Notes under the pieces: model-generated | The model's database searches: none | What the model was told of the DNA's origin: nothing | What the model saw: only the letters and a program-made list of their open reading frames with translations | Assembly: GCA_020343875.1 (NCBI GenBank) | Contig: CP070811.1 | Span: 4,087,516-4,145,911 of the forward strand | Length of the DNA stretch: 58,396 nucleotides | Source: Anaerolineales bacterium | GTDB taxonomy: Bacteria > Chloroflexota > Anaerolineae > 4572-78 > NAK82 | Direction of reading: 5' to 3' | Made by a program: the position numbers and the translations under genes | Part shown: positions 25,719-34,587 of the stretch, one piece after another | How the letters are laid out: every line of letters begins with the position of its first letter | How positions within the stretch are numbered: position 1 is the first letter of the stretch

Positions 25719-26327
25719 CTAGCCTTCCAATCGTCTCCGGCGGAGTGCTAACTCCCGCTCGTAATCTGCTGGTGTATCCATATCCCGCAGCACCGATGGG
25801 GTGTCCACCTCCACCCAGTGCACGCGTGTGCTTTCGGCCCGCAACACCGATCGCAGATTATCGCTGCTTGGCAGTGCCAGTATGGGCGGCCAGTAGGCGC
25901 GTGGCACCACAACCGGGTGCCCAGCCTGCATCTGGTAACTGGGAATATACACGAAATCGGCGCCCCTGGCCCGGTAGGCCTGGGTTAGCTGGGCGATCAC
26001 ATCTCCCTCAAGGGCTGGCATGTCACCCGCCACCAGCAGCGCTGCCTGACTGTGGGCTGCCAGTGCTCGCAGCCCAGCCTGAACGCTGGAAAGCATCTCT
26101 CCATGGGCGTAATCAGGGTTGAACACAATTCGTACCGACCACTTCGCCAGGGCCGTTTCCACCGCCGCCCGTTCATGGCCGGTGATTACCACCACCTCAT
26201 CCATGGCCGATGCCAGTACCACCGAGACGACCTGTTCGATGGCGGTATGCTCTCCAAAGGCTAGCAGCTGCTTTGGCCGCCCCATTCGAGTAGACAGGCC
26301 GGCAGCCAGCACGACGGCTGAGATCAT
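25719..26327 (-). CDS. MobA-like NTP transferase (MocA type)
   Basis: About 203 residues with the nucleotidyltransferase signature MISAVVLAAGLSTRMGRPKQLL and the metal motif VAGDMPAL. The group is that of molybdenum cofactor cytidylyl/guanylyltransferases (MocA/MobA) and related CTP-dependent enzymes. It would attach CMP or GMP to molybdopterin; the exact nucleotide is undecided. The ATG at 26327 is preferred over the longer frame because AGGAGG lies 7 nt upstream. No molybdoenzyme gene is adjacent. Confidence 0.85.
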   Translation of the reverse strand: MISAVVLAAGLSTRMGRPKQLLAFGEHTAIEQVVSVVLASAMDEVVVITGHERAAVETALAKWSVRIVFNPDYAHGEMLSSVQAGLRALAAHSQAALLVAGDMPALEGDVIAQLTQAYRARGADFVYIPSYQMQAGHPVVVPRAYWPPILALPSSDNLRSVLRAESTRVHWVEVDTPSVLRDMDTPADYERELALRRRRLEG

Positions 26328-26371
26328 AACTGGACCTCCTGGGGCCCCAGAAGAACGGACCACCGAGTCTT

Positions 26372-26400
26372 ATTCTACCATGTACCCATTCCACCGCAAA
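26372..26400 (-). promoter_or_regulatory. Candidate promoter for the MobA-like gene
   Basis: On the minus strand, TTTGCG (26400-26395) and TAGAAT (26377-26372) are 17 bp apart with an extended -10 TG. The -35 box is weak. Confidence 0.4.
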
Positions 26401-26431
26401 GCCAAAAACAGGTTGGGGTGGCTGTCACAGT

Positions 26432-26460
26432 TTGAGGTTTTCGCGCAATGTTGGTATACT
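26432..26460 (+). promoter_or_regulatory. Promoter upstream of the DUF2079 gene
   Basis: TTGAGG (26432-26437) and TATACT (26455-26460) are 17 bp apart. The transcript would start near 26467, about 260 nt before the DUF2079 start codon, and would first meet the terminator at 26594-26626. Confidence 0.6.
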
Positions 26461-26466
26461 GATTGG

Positions 26467-26626
26467 GATGAAATGTCCAGACAGTCAATGGGTTGGGATG
26501 GGTCACCTGTTGCCCGGTTGATGGCCACCTACAATCATACGCGCTGTTAGACGCCGTGTCGCTCAGACCTCAGGCCTGGATGCTAGCGGCGATGGGTTCG
26601 TTGATGGCGGCGAACCCCGTTTTTTT
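26467..26626 (+). other. Candidate attenuated leader or small RNA, about 160 nt
   Basis: The stretch from the predicted start site to the T-run of an intrinsic terminator contains no convincing ORF. It is either a short RNA or the leader of the DUF2079 gene with an attenuator. No known riboswitch motif was recognised. The 398-bp gap between 26328 and 26725 otherwise holds only the two promoters. Confidence 0.35.
26594..26626 (+). terminator. Intrinsic terminator in the DUF2079 leader
   Basis: GGGTTCG (26594-26600) pairs with CGAACCC (26611-26617) across a ten-base loop, followed by CG and a run of seven T (26620-26626). It sits 100 bp before the DUF2079 start codon, with no gene ending just upstream on this strand. 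Confidence 0.65.
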
Positions 26627-26725
26627 GTGCAAGAAGAGCGTTTTGACCTGTTTCGGAAGTGATATGGAATCCACGGCACAAAGAGCCTCAATGCGTCGTA
26701 GACCGAGAAACCCTGGAGGAAGCAG

Positions 26726-29194
26726 ATGGGCCTTGAAGGCACCAAGGCACATAGGCTCACGGTTGGCGTGAAGCGCCGGGGGCTTCTCCCCGGAAATGGG
26801 GAAATCTGGGCTCAAGTCATCGCGTGGGGGCTAGTGCTACTGTATATAGTAGCTTTTACGCGACTCGCCATTCTGCGTCACGCCAGCTTCAATTCAAGTG
26901 GCTTCGACCTGGGCCTTTTCGACCAGGCTGTATGGAACACGCTTCGCGGGCGTATCTTCTTCTACACCACGACCGGCCAACCGCTGCTGCACCTGTCTAA
27001 CCACGCCGATTTGATCCTGTTCCTGGTAGCTCCTTTCTATCTCATCTACAGCGGCCCCGAAATGCTTTTGTTCCTACAGACGGCCGTGATCGGGCTGGGT
27101 GGTTTGCCTCTCTTCTGGCTGGCTAGAGAAAAGCTGGAGAGCAATTTGGCCGGACTCAGTCTGTTGCTGGCTTATTTGCTCTTCCCCACCTTGGAGGTCG
27201 TTAACCTGTGGGACTTTCACCCGCCAGCCTTGGCGGCCGGCTTCCTGATGTATGCTTTCTACTTTCTTGACAGGCGCAAGTCAGGTTGGTTCTTGTTCTT
27301 CGCCGTTCTGGCCATGGCATCTAAGGAGCAAATCCCCCTGGTAGTTGTTTTCCTGGGCCTGTATGCTATGGCTCGTTACCGTAACTGGGTGCTCGGAATA
27401 CTCACGGTTGTGCTCGCCATGGGCTATTTTGTGCTGGTTATGTACTGGATCATCCCTACCCATAGCGTGACAGGCGAGCATCTGTTCCTTGGCTACTACT
27501 CCTATCTGGGCGACTCTCCGCTGGAAATCGTCGGTACCGCAATTACACGCCCCGACCTGGTCCTGGAGAACCTTTGGCAGCCTGCCAAGCTGGCTTATCT
27601 TCGGGATGTGCTGACGCCATTTGCCTATTTGCCTTTGTTGGGCCTGCCCGTACTGCTGATTGGACTGCCTATGTTTGCCATCAATCTGCTTAGCCTCAAC
27701 TCGGCTATGTACGATGCCAGCGGAGGACAGTATGGCGCAGATGTCGCGCCTTGGCTGGCGTGGGGCGCCTTATTCGGCGCCCTCTATCTGCGCCAGGGGC
27801 TTAGCCGGGTGTGGCCAGCCGCTCGACCTTGGCTGACCTACGTCATAAGCCTGTCCCTGCTGCTGGTGTCCATCATATGGCATGTGTTCCATGGTTTTTC
27901 GCCGCTGGCGCTCAGTGCACCTAATTGGGAGATCACCAACCACGACAGGCTGGCGCAGCGCTTCATGGCTCAGATCCCCCCTGGGGCGCCCATCTCCGTC
28001 CAGGGAAAGCTGTATCCCCACCTGAGCAATCGGATGATTGCCTACCAGTTTCCGGACGTCAACGATGCAGAGTATGTCTTCCTTGACGTGACAACCGGCA
28101 CCTGGCCGATCCATCCCAACGACCTCAAGACAAAGGTGGATGAGTTACTTGACTCGGGTGAGTTCGGTGTGCTGGATGCGGCCGATGGCTACATCCTGCT
28201 ACGCCGTGGTGTCACCAACCGCACATTGCCCGACGCCTTCTACGATTTCGCTCGCCCGCACGCCACCACCCCCCAGTACCCGCTCGAGGTTGAGTTTGAG
28301 CACGACTTGCGTTTGTTGGGCTTTGACGTGTTGGACGAGGCTCATCGTGAACAAGTGGAAGATGTCCGTCGCGGGCAAATGGCGGTGCGCCTCTACTGGC
28401 AGGCACTCCATCCGATCGATTCAGACCTGCGTCTTTATCCCTTCTTCTTGAATGCTCAAGGAGATTTGATTGAGGATACTCAGCAACGTCCTTTGATCGC
28501 CCAACTCTGGTATCCTCCCCGCCAGTGGAGGCCGGGCGAAATCGTCATCACTGAGACAATGCCGTGGCAGCTGGGCGACCAATGGAGTCTGGCCGCCGGC
28601 GTATTAGCAGGCCCGGACTGGTCGGACTGGAGCCAGCGATTGAAAGTGCGTGCGATTGAATCACCCACACCAGTGCGTCGCTTTCAGGCCAGCACTTGGG
28701 TGTATCTGGCCAGCTTCGAGCAAAGCGGGCGTCGGCTGGTTGAGGTTGCCTTGCCTGTTGAGACAGGCTTTCAGCCCTCTCGCCCGCTGCAGGCCAACCT
28801 GGCTGGAAAGATGGGGCTGCGTGGCTATGACCTTTCGCCCGGCACCGGGCAGGCAGGCCGAGATCTGGAAGTGACTCTCTATTGGCAGGCCTTGGCGCCT
28901 ATGGATCGCGACTACACCGTTTTTGTCCATCTGGTCGATCGGGATGGTCAGCTCGTGGCCCAGCATGATAGCCAGCCCTGGTGGCAAATGCCTCTGCCGA
29001 CCAGTACCTGGCAGCCAGGAGAAGAGCTACCCGATCAGCACAGACTCACATTACCGCCTGACTTGGAACCGGGCACTTACTATCTACAAGTCGGCGCCTA
29101 TCACTGGCAGACGCTGGAGCGACTGTCAGTCATCGAGAACAATGTCCCCGTGAACAACTATGTGGACTTGGGTAACCTTGCAGTAGAACGATAG
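26726..29194 (+). CDS. DUF2079 integral membrane protein
   Basis: An 822-residue protein. The N-terminal half has roughly ten membrane helices and carries the DUF2079 signature SSGFDLGLFDQAVWNTLRG, then NHADLILFLVAPFYLI. The C-terminal part (about 500-822) is soluble, with two repeats of a beta-sandwich-like unit (LRLLGFDVLD then VRLYWQAL; LRGYDLSPGTG then VTLYWQALAPMDRDYTVFVH). The architecture resembles GT-C-type glycosyltransferase relatives, but no catalytic function is established. GGAGG lies 6 nt before the ATG. A promoter and an internal terminator precede it. Confidence 0.85.
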   Translation: MGLEGTKAHRLTVGVKRRGLLPGNGEIWAQVIAWGLVLLYIVAFTRLAILRHASFNSSGFDLGLFDQAVWNTLRGRIFFYTTTGQPLLHLSNHADLILFLVAPFYLIYSGPEMLLFLQTAVIGLGGLPLFWLAREKLESNLAGLSLLLAYLLFPTLEVVNLWDFHPPALAAGFLMYAFYFLDRRKSGWFLFFAVLAMASKEQIPLVVVFLGLYAMARYRNWVLGILTVVLAMGYFVLVMYWIIPTHSVTGEHLFLGYYSYLGDSPLEIVGTAITRPDLVLENLWQPAKLAYLRDVLTPFAYLPLLGLPVLLIGLPMFAINLLSLNSAMYDASGGQYGADVAPWLAWGALFGALYLRQGLSRVWPAARPWLTYVISLSLLLVSIIWHVFHGFSPLALSAPNWEITNHDRLAQRFMAQIPPGAPISVQGKLYPHLSNRMIAYQFPDVNDAEYVFLDVTTGTWPIHPNDLKTKVDELLDSGEFGVLDAADGYILLRRGVTNRTLPDAFYDFARPHATTPQYPLEVEFEHDLRLLGFDVLDEAHREQVEDVRRGQMAVRLYWQALHPIDSDLRLYPFFLNAQGDLIEDTQQRPLIAQLWYPPRQWRPGEIVITETMPWQLGDQWSLAAGVLAGPDWSDWSQRLKVRAIESPTPVRRFQASTWVYLASFEQSGRRLVEVALPVETGFQPSRPLQANLAGKMGLRGYDLSPGTGQAGRDLEVTLYWQALAPMDRDYTVFVHLVDRDGQLVAQHDSQPWWQMPLPTSTWQPGEELPDQHRLTLPPDLEPGTYYLQVGAYHWQTLERLSVIENNVPVNNYVDLGNLAVER

Positions 29195-29295
29195 GGGGCG
29201 GAAGACACCCGGCATCCCCATTCTTATTGGCTTCCCCGCAGTCATTGGACTGGTTGACAGGTCAGTCCGCTTCTAAGAAAGCCTCATGCAAACAA

Positions 29296-29309
29296 GTGAC
29301 ATTTGTCAC
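29296..29309. promoter_or_regulatory. CRP/FNR-type operator site 1
   Basis: GTGA-CATTTG-TCAC is a perfect palindrome with the GTGA-N6-TCAC layout of CRP/FNR-family sites. Its centre is about 65 bp upstream of the predicted start site, an activating position. Confidence 0.65.
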
Positions 29310-29331
29310 TACTTTTACATTTGCGCATGAC

Positions 29332-29361
29332 TTGACAATGATAGCTGATCTCCCTTATACT
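29332..29361 (+). promoter_or_regulatory. Promoter of the hdr-mvh operon
   Basis: A perfect TTGACA (29332-29337) and TATACT (29356-29361) are 18 bp apart, with a start site near 29368. One operator lies upstream and two lie downstream of the start site. Confidence 0.8.
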
Positions 29362-29374
29362 AGCACTGGAGCAA

Positions 29375-29388
29375 GTGATAAATGTCAC
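29375..29388. promoter_or_regulatory. CRP/FNR-type operator site 2
   Basis: GTGA-TAAATG-TCAC matches site 1 and site 3. It lies just after the start site, where a bound regulator would hinder promoter escape. Confidence 0.65.
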
Positions 29389-29396
29389 AATAAGTA

Positions 29397-29410
29397 GTGA
29401 TAAATTTCAC
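29397..29410. promoter_or_regulatory. CRP/FNR-type operator site 3
   Basis: GTGA-TAAATT-TCAC lies 22 bp (two helical turns) from site 2 centre to centre, so two dimers could bind side by side on one face of the DNA. Confidence 0.65.
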
Positions 29411-29433
29411 AAATAAGAGTAGAGGGAGTGCTT

Positions 29434-30012
29434 ATGATGGCTTCAGGAAATGGTCAACCCTCTTCACCTGGAACTTTCTTTGAGGAGGTCATCGCCAAGA
29501 CACCCGGCGGTGAAGCATTGCGCCTTTGCCTTCAATGTGGCACTTGTGGGGGGTCGTGCCCCTCGGGTGAGGACATGGACTACACCCCGCGCCACATTTT
29601 TGCTATGCTGGCGGCCAATATGAAGGATAAGGTGTTACGCAGCAACACCCCTTGGTATTGTGTGTCGTGCTACTATTGCACCGAACGCTGCCCACAAGAG
29701 ATCCCCATCACCGACATCATGTACACGCTCAAGCGGATGGCTATTGCCCAAGGACTTTACGAAGATGCCGATGCACCTGACTGGTCGCAAACCTTCATCG
29801 GCATGGTGGAGCAGTTTGGCCGTAGCTATGAGCTCGGATTGGCTACTCGCTATCATCTGACCCATCGACCGTTGGGCAAGATCAGACTGGGGACCTTTGC
29901 CCTCGATATGCTGCGCCGTGACCGGTTGGCCCTCACGCCTAGCTCCATCAGGAACACCAGCCAACTGAGGGCTATTCTGGACAAAGCAAAGGAGTTGGAG
30001 GGTGCCCAATGA
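29434..30012 (+). CDS. hdrC: Heterodisulfide reductase subunit C-like (HdrC) ferredoxin
   Basis: About 192 residues with two [4Fe-4S] motifs: CLQCGTCGGSCPSG (Cys32, 35, 38, 42) and CVSCYYCTERCPQEIP. This is the HdrC layout, an electron wire between HdrA and HdrB. The frame is open to a GTG at 29428, but ATG at 29434 or 29437 is better placed relative to GAGGGAG (29422-29428). It is the first gene of the operon controlled by the promoter at 29332. It overlaps hdrB by 4 bp (ATGA). Confidence 0.92.
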   Translation: MMASGNGQPSSPGTFFEEVIAKTPGGEALRLCLQCGTCGGSCPSGEDMDYTPRHIFAMLAANMKDKVLRSNTPWYCVSCYYCTERCPQEIPITDIMYTLKRMAIAQGLYEDADAPDWSQTFIGMVEQFGRSYELGLATRYHLTHRPLGKIRLGTFALDMLRRDRLALTPSSIRNTSQLRAILDKAKELEGAQ

Positions 30013-30968
30013 GATATGCTTATTATCCCGGCTGTTCCCTGGAACGTAGTGCTGCCTCCTATCACACCTCAGCCATGAAAGTTGCTGACAGGTTGGGATT
30101 GGTCTTTCAGGAAGTTGACGATTGGAACTGCTGCGGAGCTACCGAGTATTTTGCCATCAATCTATTGCCAGCCTATGCCCTGGTTGCTCGCAACCTGGCC
30201 CTGGTGCCGGGAGACTTGGCCCAGATGGCTGTGCCGTGCAGTGCTTGCTATGTCAATCTGAAGAAAACCGATAAGTATATGGGAAAATACCCTCAGCTGG
30301 CCCAGCGGGTGGGACAATCGTTGGCGGCTGGTCAGCTTGGGTATCGCCCCGGCGGCGTTCAGGTTCGGCATTTGCTGGACATCATTGTCAACGATGTCGG
30401 CTGTGATGCGATTACCAAGGGCGTCGTAAAGCCTCTCACTGGCTTGCGAGTGGCTCCCTACTATGGCTGCCTGATCGTCCGGCCCGAGAATGGCTTTGAC
30501 AACCCCGAGTATCCTACCTCGATGGATCGGTTGTTGCGTGCTCTGGGGGCAAAAGTGGTAGACTATCCCCTCAAAGCCCAGTGTTGCGGCGGCCACATGA
30601 CCCAGATCAGTGAGAAAGTTGCCTACGAGCTCATCCGCCGCCTGTTGCACAACGCTGCTGAGTATGATGCCGACGTCATTGCCTGCGTGTGTCCCATGTG
30701 CCAGCTCAACCTGGATGCCTATCAGGGGAACGTCAATCGCCACTTTGGAACCGATTATCGGATACCCATTCTTTACTTCACCCAACTGATGGCTTTGGCC
30801 TTGGGCCTGAGCGCCGCGGATGCTGGCCTGGGATCTGAGATCGTCTCTGCGCAGCCGGCTTTGGCCAAGATTGCGGTGGAAGTGCCCCAGGAGGAGGACA
30901 AAAAGGCCAGGAAGCGAGCTGACAAGCGAGCGTTGCCTATGCCCACGATGCCGGATGAGGAGGCGTGA
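30009..30968 (+). CDS. hdrB: Heterodisulfide reductase subunit B-like (HdrB)
   Basis: The 319-residue protein has two CCG domains, the cysteine-rich repeats that in HdrB bind noncubane [4Fe-4S] clusters. The first runs YPGCSLERSA to NCCGATEYF to PCSACYVNL; the second runs PYYGCLIVRP to QCCGGHMTQ to CPMCQLNLD. HdrB is the site of disulfide reduction in methanogens. In bacteria without CoM/CoB the electron acceptor is unknown; a thiol or disulfide such as DsrC trisulfide has been proposed in sulfur-metabolising organisms. The C-terminal 40 residues are Lys/Glu-rich. Starts on ATG overlapping the hdrC stop. Confidence 0.93.
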   Translation: MRYAYYPGCSLERSAASYHTSAMKVADRLGLVFQEVDDWNCCGATEYFAINLLPAYALVARNLALVPGDLAQMAVPCSACYVNLKKTDKYMGKYPQLAQRVGQSLAAGQLGYRPGGVQVRHLLDIIVNDVGCDAITKGVVKPLTGLRVAPYYGCLIVRPENGFDNPEYPTSMDRLLRALGAKVVDYPLKAQCCGGHMTQISEKVAYELIRRLLHNAAEYDADVIACVCPMCQLNLDAYQGNVNRHFGTDYRIPILYFTQLMALALGLSAADAGLGSEIVSAQPALAKIAVEVPQEEDKKARKRADKRALPMPTMPDEEA

Positions 30969-32986
30969 TGATGGGTGAGAAGATCGGCGTATATGTGTGT
31001 CACTGCGGTTCGAATATCGCGGGCAAAGTGGACGTGGAGGAAGTCGCCAGGTGGGCGGCTGATCTAACCAATGTCGAAGTCTCGCGTCATTACGAATTTA
31101 TGTGCTCCAGCCTGGGCCAGGAGCTGGTGGAGAACGATATTCAGGAAAAGGGTCTCACGCGGGTAGTGGTTGCTGCGTGTTCCCCCCACATGCATGAGCG
31201 GACCTTTCGAGGAGCTTGCGCCCGGGCTGGGCTCAACCCTTACCTCTTTGAGATGGCCAACGTCCGCGAGCACGACTCGTGGATTCACGACGAACCGGTC
31301 CAAGCCACCAACAAAGCCAAGGCCCTGGTCAGCGCCGCCGTCCATCGGGTGACGTACCACGAACCGCTAGAGCCGATGCAGGCCAAGATCAATCCTGCCA
31401 CCTTGGTGGTGGGTGGGGGCGTAGCTGGCATTCAGGCCGCCCTGGAAATCGCCGAGGCCGGCTATCCCGTCTACCTGGTGGAGCGCGAGCCAAGTATCGG
31501 CGGCCACATGGCCCAGCTGGACAAGACTTTTCCCACTCTCGACTGCTCAGCCTGTATCCTTACTCCGAAGATGTTCGATGCCGGCAACCACCCCAACATC
31601 ACCTTGCTCAGCTACAGCGAAGTGGAAGGGGTGGATGGTTACGTGGGCAATTTTACCGTCACCATTCGCAAGAAGGCGCGCTTTGTTAATGAGGAACTAT
31701 GTACTGGCTGTGGCATCTGTACTGAGAAGTGCCCCAAGCGGGTGATCGACGGTGTTTTTGAGGCCGGGCTGGGCTACCGCAAAGCGATTTATCGCCCCTT
31801 CCCTCAGGCGGTACCCAAGTATCCGGTGATTGATGCTGAAAGCTGCATCTATTTTGAACGAGGTAAGTGCAAAGCCTGCCAGATGTTCTGTCCCACCGAG
31901 GCCATTGATTTTGAGCAAGAGGATGGAATCGTCACTGTGGAGGTGGGCAATGTCATCCTGGCCACTGGCTATGACCTGTTCGACACGCGCAAAATCCCCC
32001 AGTATGGATATGGCCGGCTGGCCAACGTGTTCACCAGCCTCGAGTTTGAACGTATGGTGAATGCCGCCGGTCCCACTGCCGGGTCAATTGTGTTACGCGA
32101 TGGAGTCACGACACCCGGGAGCGTCGCCATCGTCCACTGTGTGGGCAGCCGCGATAAGAACTACCACGAGTACTGCTCGAAGATTTGCTGCATGTACTCG
32201 CTCAAATTCGCGCACCTGGTTCACGAGCGGCTGCCAGGGACTGAGGTCTACAATTTCTACATTGACATGCGCACGCCTGGCAAAGGCTACGAGGAGTTCT
32301 ATCACCGTCTCCTGGAAGAGGGCACCCACTTTATACGGGGCCGGGTGGCCGAGATCACCGATGCCGTGCGTCGTCCAGGTGAGGAGGGCAAGATAATCGT
32401 ACAGGCTGAGGATACTCTTATGGGCGCGCAGCGGCGTATACCAGTGGACATGGTGATCCTCAGCCCCGCCATCCAGGCGCGGCACGACGCCAGCCATGTG
32501 GCCCACCTGTTCGGCATCAGTTGCAGCCATGATAACTGGTTGATCGAGAAGCACCCCAAGCTTGACCCGGTGGCAACCATGACGGATGGCATCTTCATCG
32601 CTGGCTGTGTCCAGGGGCCAAAAGATATCCCCGACAGCGTAGCTCAGGGAGCCGCTGCCGCTGCCAGGGTGCTGGGCCTCATTACCCAGGGCGAGGTGGA
32701 GCTTGAGCCGGTACGGGCCATCATTGACGAGGAGCGGTGTTCTGGCTGCCGTATCTGCAACAATATGTGCCCCTATCATGCCATAGACTTTATCGAAGAC
32801 CCTGGCGTATCGCGTGTGAACCCGGCCCTGTGCAAAGGTTGCGGCACCTGTGTTGCTGCTTGCCCTAGCGGTGTAGTTACTGGGGCTCATTTCAGCAACG
32901 AGCAGATTATGGCCGAAATTGAAGGCATCCTGGTTAGCCTGGACGGAAAGGAGCCCATTCCAGAAGTAGAGGCACTGACCGCGTAG
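30968..32986 (+). CDS. hdrA: Heterodisulfide reductase subunit A-like (HdrA), FAD and Fe-S flavoprotein
   Basis: About 672 residues. Features in order: an N-terminal ferredoxin-like domain starting GVYVCHCGSNIAG; the FAD/NAD Rossmann motif VVGGGVAGIQAALEIAEAG near 145; the HdrA-specific DCSACILTPKM near 195; Fe-S motifs CTGCGICTEKCPKR and CKACQMFCPTEA; and a C-terminal dicluster CSGCRICNNMCPYH with CKGCGTCVAACPSG. HdrA is the flavin-bifurcating core that takes electrons from MvhD and passes them to HdrBC and ferredoxin. The start lies within GTGATGATG at the hdrB stop; ATG 30968 or 30971 fits the GAGGAGG at 30957-30963. Confidence 0.95.
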   Translation: MMGEKIGVYVCHCGSNIAGKVDVEEVARWAADLTNVEVSRHYEFMCSSLGQELVENDIQEKGLTRVVVAACSPHMHERTFRGACARAGLNPYLFEMANVREHDSWIHDEPVQATNKAKALVSAAVHRVTYHEPLEPMQAKINPATLVVGGGVAGIQAALEIAEAGYPVYLVEREPSIGGHMAQLDKTFPTLDCSACILTPKMFDAGNHPNITLLSYSEVEGVDGYVGNFTVTIRKKARFVNEELCTGCGICTEKCPKRVIDGVFEAGLGYRKAIYRPFPQAVPKYPVIDAESCIYFERGKCKACQMFCPTEAIDFEQEDGIVTVEVGNVILATGYDLFDTRKIPQYGYGRLANVFTSLEFERMVNAAGPTAGSIVLRDGVTTPGSVAIVHCVGSRDKNYHEYCSKICCMYSLKFAHLVHERLPGTEVYNFYIDMRTPGKGYEEFYHRLLEEGTHFIRGRVAEITDAVRRPGEEGKIIVQAEDTLMGAQRRIPVDMVILSPAIQARHDASHVAHLFGISCSHDNWLIEKHPKLDPVATMTDGIFIAGCVQGPKDIPDSVAQGAAAAARVLGLITQGEVELEPVRAIIDEERCSGCRICNNMCPYHAIDFIEDPGVSRVNPALCKGCGTCVAACPSGVVTGAHFSNEQIMAEIEGILVSLDGKEPIPEVEALTA

Positions 32987-33079
32987 TCGTGCGGGTCGAA
33001 TTTCAAAGCACAAAAGGCAACCGTATGACGAGCTTGCTGTTTGCCAATTGAGGCTTGAGGGTTGATGAGAGAGGAGACT

Positions 33080-33562
33080 ATGAGCGAAAAGGACAACTTT
33101 GAACCGGTGATTGTTGGGTTTCTGTGCAACTGGTGTTCGTATCGCGCGGCCGATTTGGCGGGAACTTCCCGGATCAAGATGCCGCCTAACGTGCGCGATA
33201 TTCGTGTTATGTGCACCGGACGGCTGGACCCGGTTTTTGTGCTGAAGGCGTTGCGGGAGGGCGCTGACGGCGTGCTGGTGATGGGCTGTCATCCTGGCCA
33301 GTGCCACTACGTCGAGGGTAACTACAAGACTATGCGGCGCATGGCCTTACTTAAGCGCACCCTGAGGCAGTTCGGCCTGGAGGATGAACGAGTGCGCTTG
33401 GAGTGGGCCAGTGCTGCCGAAGGACCCAAATTCGCCGCCACGGTCACCCAGATGACCGAAACCATCCGCGAGCTGGGGCCGCTGAATTGGAAACAGTTGC
33501 TCGGCGGCAACGGTCACTTCAGGCCAGTACTCGAACCTGAACTTGAGGAGGTGGCCGCATGA
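33080..33562 (+). CDS. mvhD: MvhD/FlpD-type hydrogenase iron-sulfur subunit
   Basis: The 160-residue protein matches the MvhD/FlpD family (PF02662). It carries VGFLCNWCSYRAADLAG at the N-terminus, VMCTGRLDP, and VMGCHPGQCHYVEGN. It coordinates a [2Fe-2S] cluster and passes electrons from the hydrogenase to HdrA. The start at 33080 follows GAGAGGAG (33069-33076); an upstream in-frame ATG at 33062 is less well supported. A 93-bp gap without a gene separates it from hdrA, and the next gene overlaps it by 4 bp. Confidence 0.93.
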   Translation: MSEKDNFEPVIVGFLCNWCSYRAADLAGTSRIKMPPNVRDIRVMCTGRLDPVFVLKALREGADGVLVMGCHPGQCHYVEGNYKTMRRMALLKRTLRQFGLEDERVRLEWASAAEGPKFAATVTQMTETIRELGPLNWKQLLGGNGHFRPVLEPELEEVAA

Positions 33563-34587
33563 GCGATTTGGAAGTTTCCTTGAGCGGCAAACCGAAGATC
33601 GCCCTCTACTGGGCATCGTCATGCGGCGGATGCGAAATCGCTGTGTTGGGTATCCATGAGAAGATTCTTGATGTAGCCAACGCCTTTGACATCGTATTGT
33701 GGCCTTGCGTGCTTGACGGCAAGGTGGCAGACGTTGAGGCCCTGAAAGATGGTGAGTTGCTCTTCACGCTCTTTAACGGCGCCATCCGCAACGACGAGAA
33801 CTACGAGATGGCCCAACTCCTGCGTCGTAAGAGCCAGCTGTTGGTTGCCTTTGGCTCGTGCGCCCACGAGGGTTGCATACCCGGTCTGGCTAATTTCAGC
33901 AACCGCCGACAGATGTTCGATTGGATCTATCACAACGCACCCACCACGCACAACCCCGACGGCGTGGAGCCGGCTGCGGGCGGCTGGGAGTTCCCTGAAG
34001 GACGCGTCCATATTCCAGCCTACTGGGACACGGTCAAGACCTTGGACCAGGTGGTGGATGTGGATTACTATCTTCCCGGTTGTCCGCCCGAAGCCGACCG
34101 CATCTGGGACGCACTGACAGCCATCATGGAAGGCAAATTGCCGCCTCAGGGATCAGTTATCGGCGCTCACGTGACCGTCTGCGACGAGTGCCTGCGCAGC
34201 AAGCACGAGAAGAAGATCACAAAGTTTTATCGGCCCCACCAGATCATCCCGGAGCCCGATCTGTGCCTGCTGGAGCAAGGCATTTTGTGCGCGGGTATTG
34301 CTACCCGGAGCGGGTGTGGCGCGCTCTGCCCGCAGGTGAACATGCCATGCCGGGGCTGCTACGGCCCCAACCAGGGCGTGGTGGATCAAGGTGCGCGTTT
34401 CTTGAGCGGCGTGGCTTCGGTGATAGACAGTCAGGACCCAGAAGAGATCGAGGCCATCCTGGATACCATCCCGGATCCGGCCGGTACCTTCTACCGCTTC
34501 AGTTTGCCCCATTCCCTGCTGCACCGCGTAGCTTGGGGCGCCCACCCAGGGGAGAGTATCCTGTCGGGGAATGGTCAGGAGGCTTGA
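33559..34587 (+). CDS. mvhG: [NiFe] hydrogenase small subunit, group 3c (MvhG-like)
   Basis: A 342-residue small subunit without a signal peptide, as expected for cytoplasmic group 3 enzymes. Proximal [4Fe-4S] ligands are seen in SSCGGCEIAVLG and, further on, FGSCAHEGCIPG and YLPGCPPEADRI. The C-terminal part adds CDECLRSKHEKK and the run CAGIATRSGCGALCPQVNMPCRGCYGP, consistent with additional clusters. It transfers electrons from the NiFe site to MvhD. ATGA overlap with mvhD couples the two. Confidence 0.93.
   Translation: MSDLEVSLSGKPKIALYWASSCGGCEIAVLGIHEKILDVANAFDIVLWPCVLDGKVADVEALKDGELLFTLFNGAIRNDENYEMAQLLRRKSQLLVAFGSCAHEGCIPGLANFSNRRQMFDWIYHNAPTTHNPDGVEPAAGGWEFPEGRVHIPAYWDTVKTLDQVVDVDYYLPGCPPEADRIWDALTAIMEGKLPPQGSVIGAHVTVCDECLRSKHEKKITKFYRPHQIIPEPDLCLLEQGILCAGIATRSGCGALCPQVNMPCRGCYGPNQGVVDQGARFLSGVASVIDSQDPEEIEAILDTIPDPAGTFYRFSLPHSLLHRVAWGAHPGESILSGNGQEA

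Noticed and set aside
32093..33307. A 404-codon minus-strand ORF opposite hdrA and mvhD
   Set aside because: It mirrors strongly conserved genes and shows no domain of its own.
34080..34586. Upstream extension of the hydrogenase large subunit frame
   Set aside because: It runs through mvhG in another frame; the true start is the ATG pair at 34587/34590 with AGGAGG upstream.
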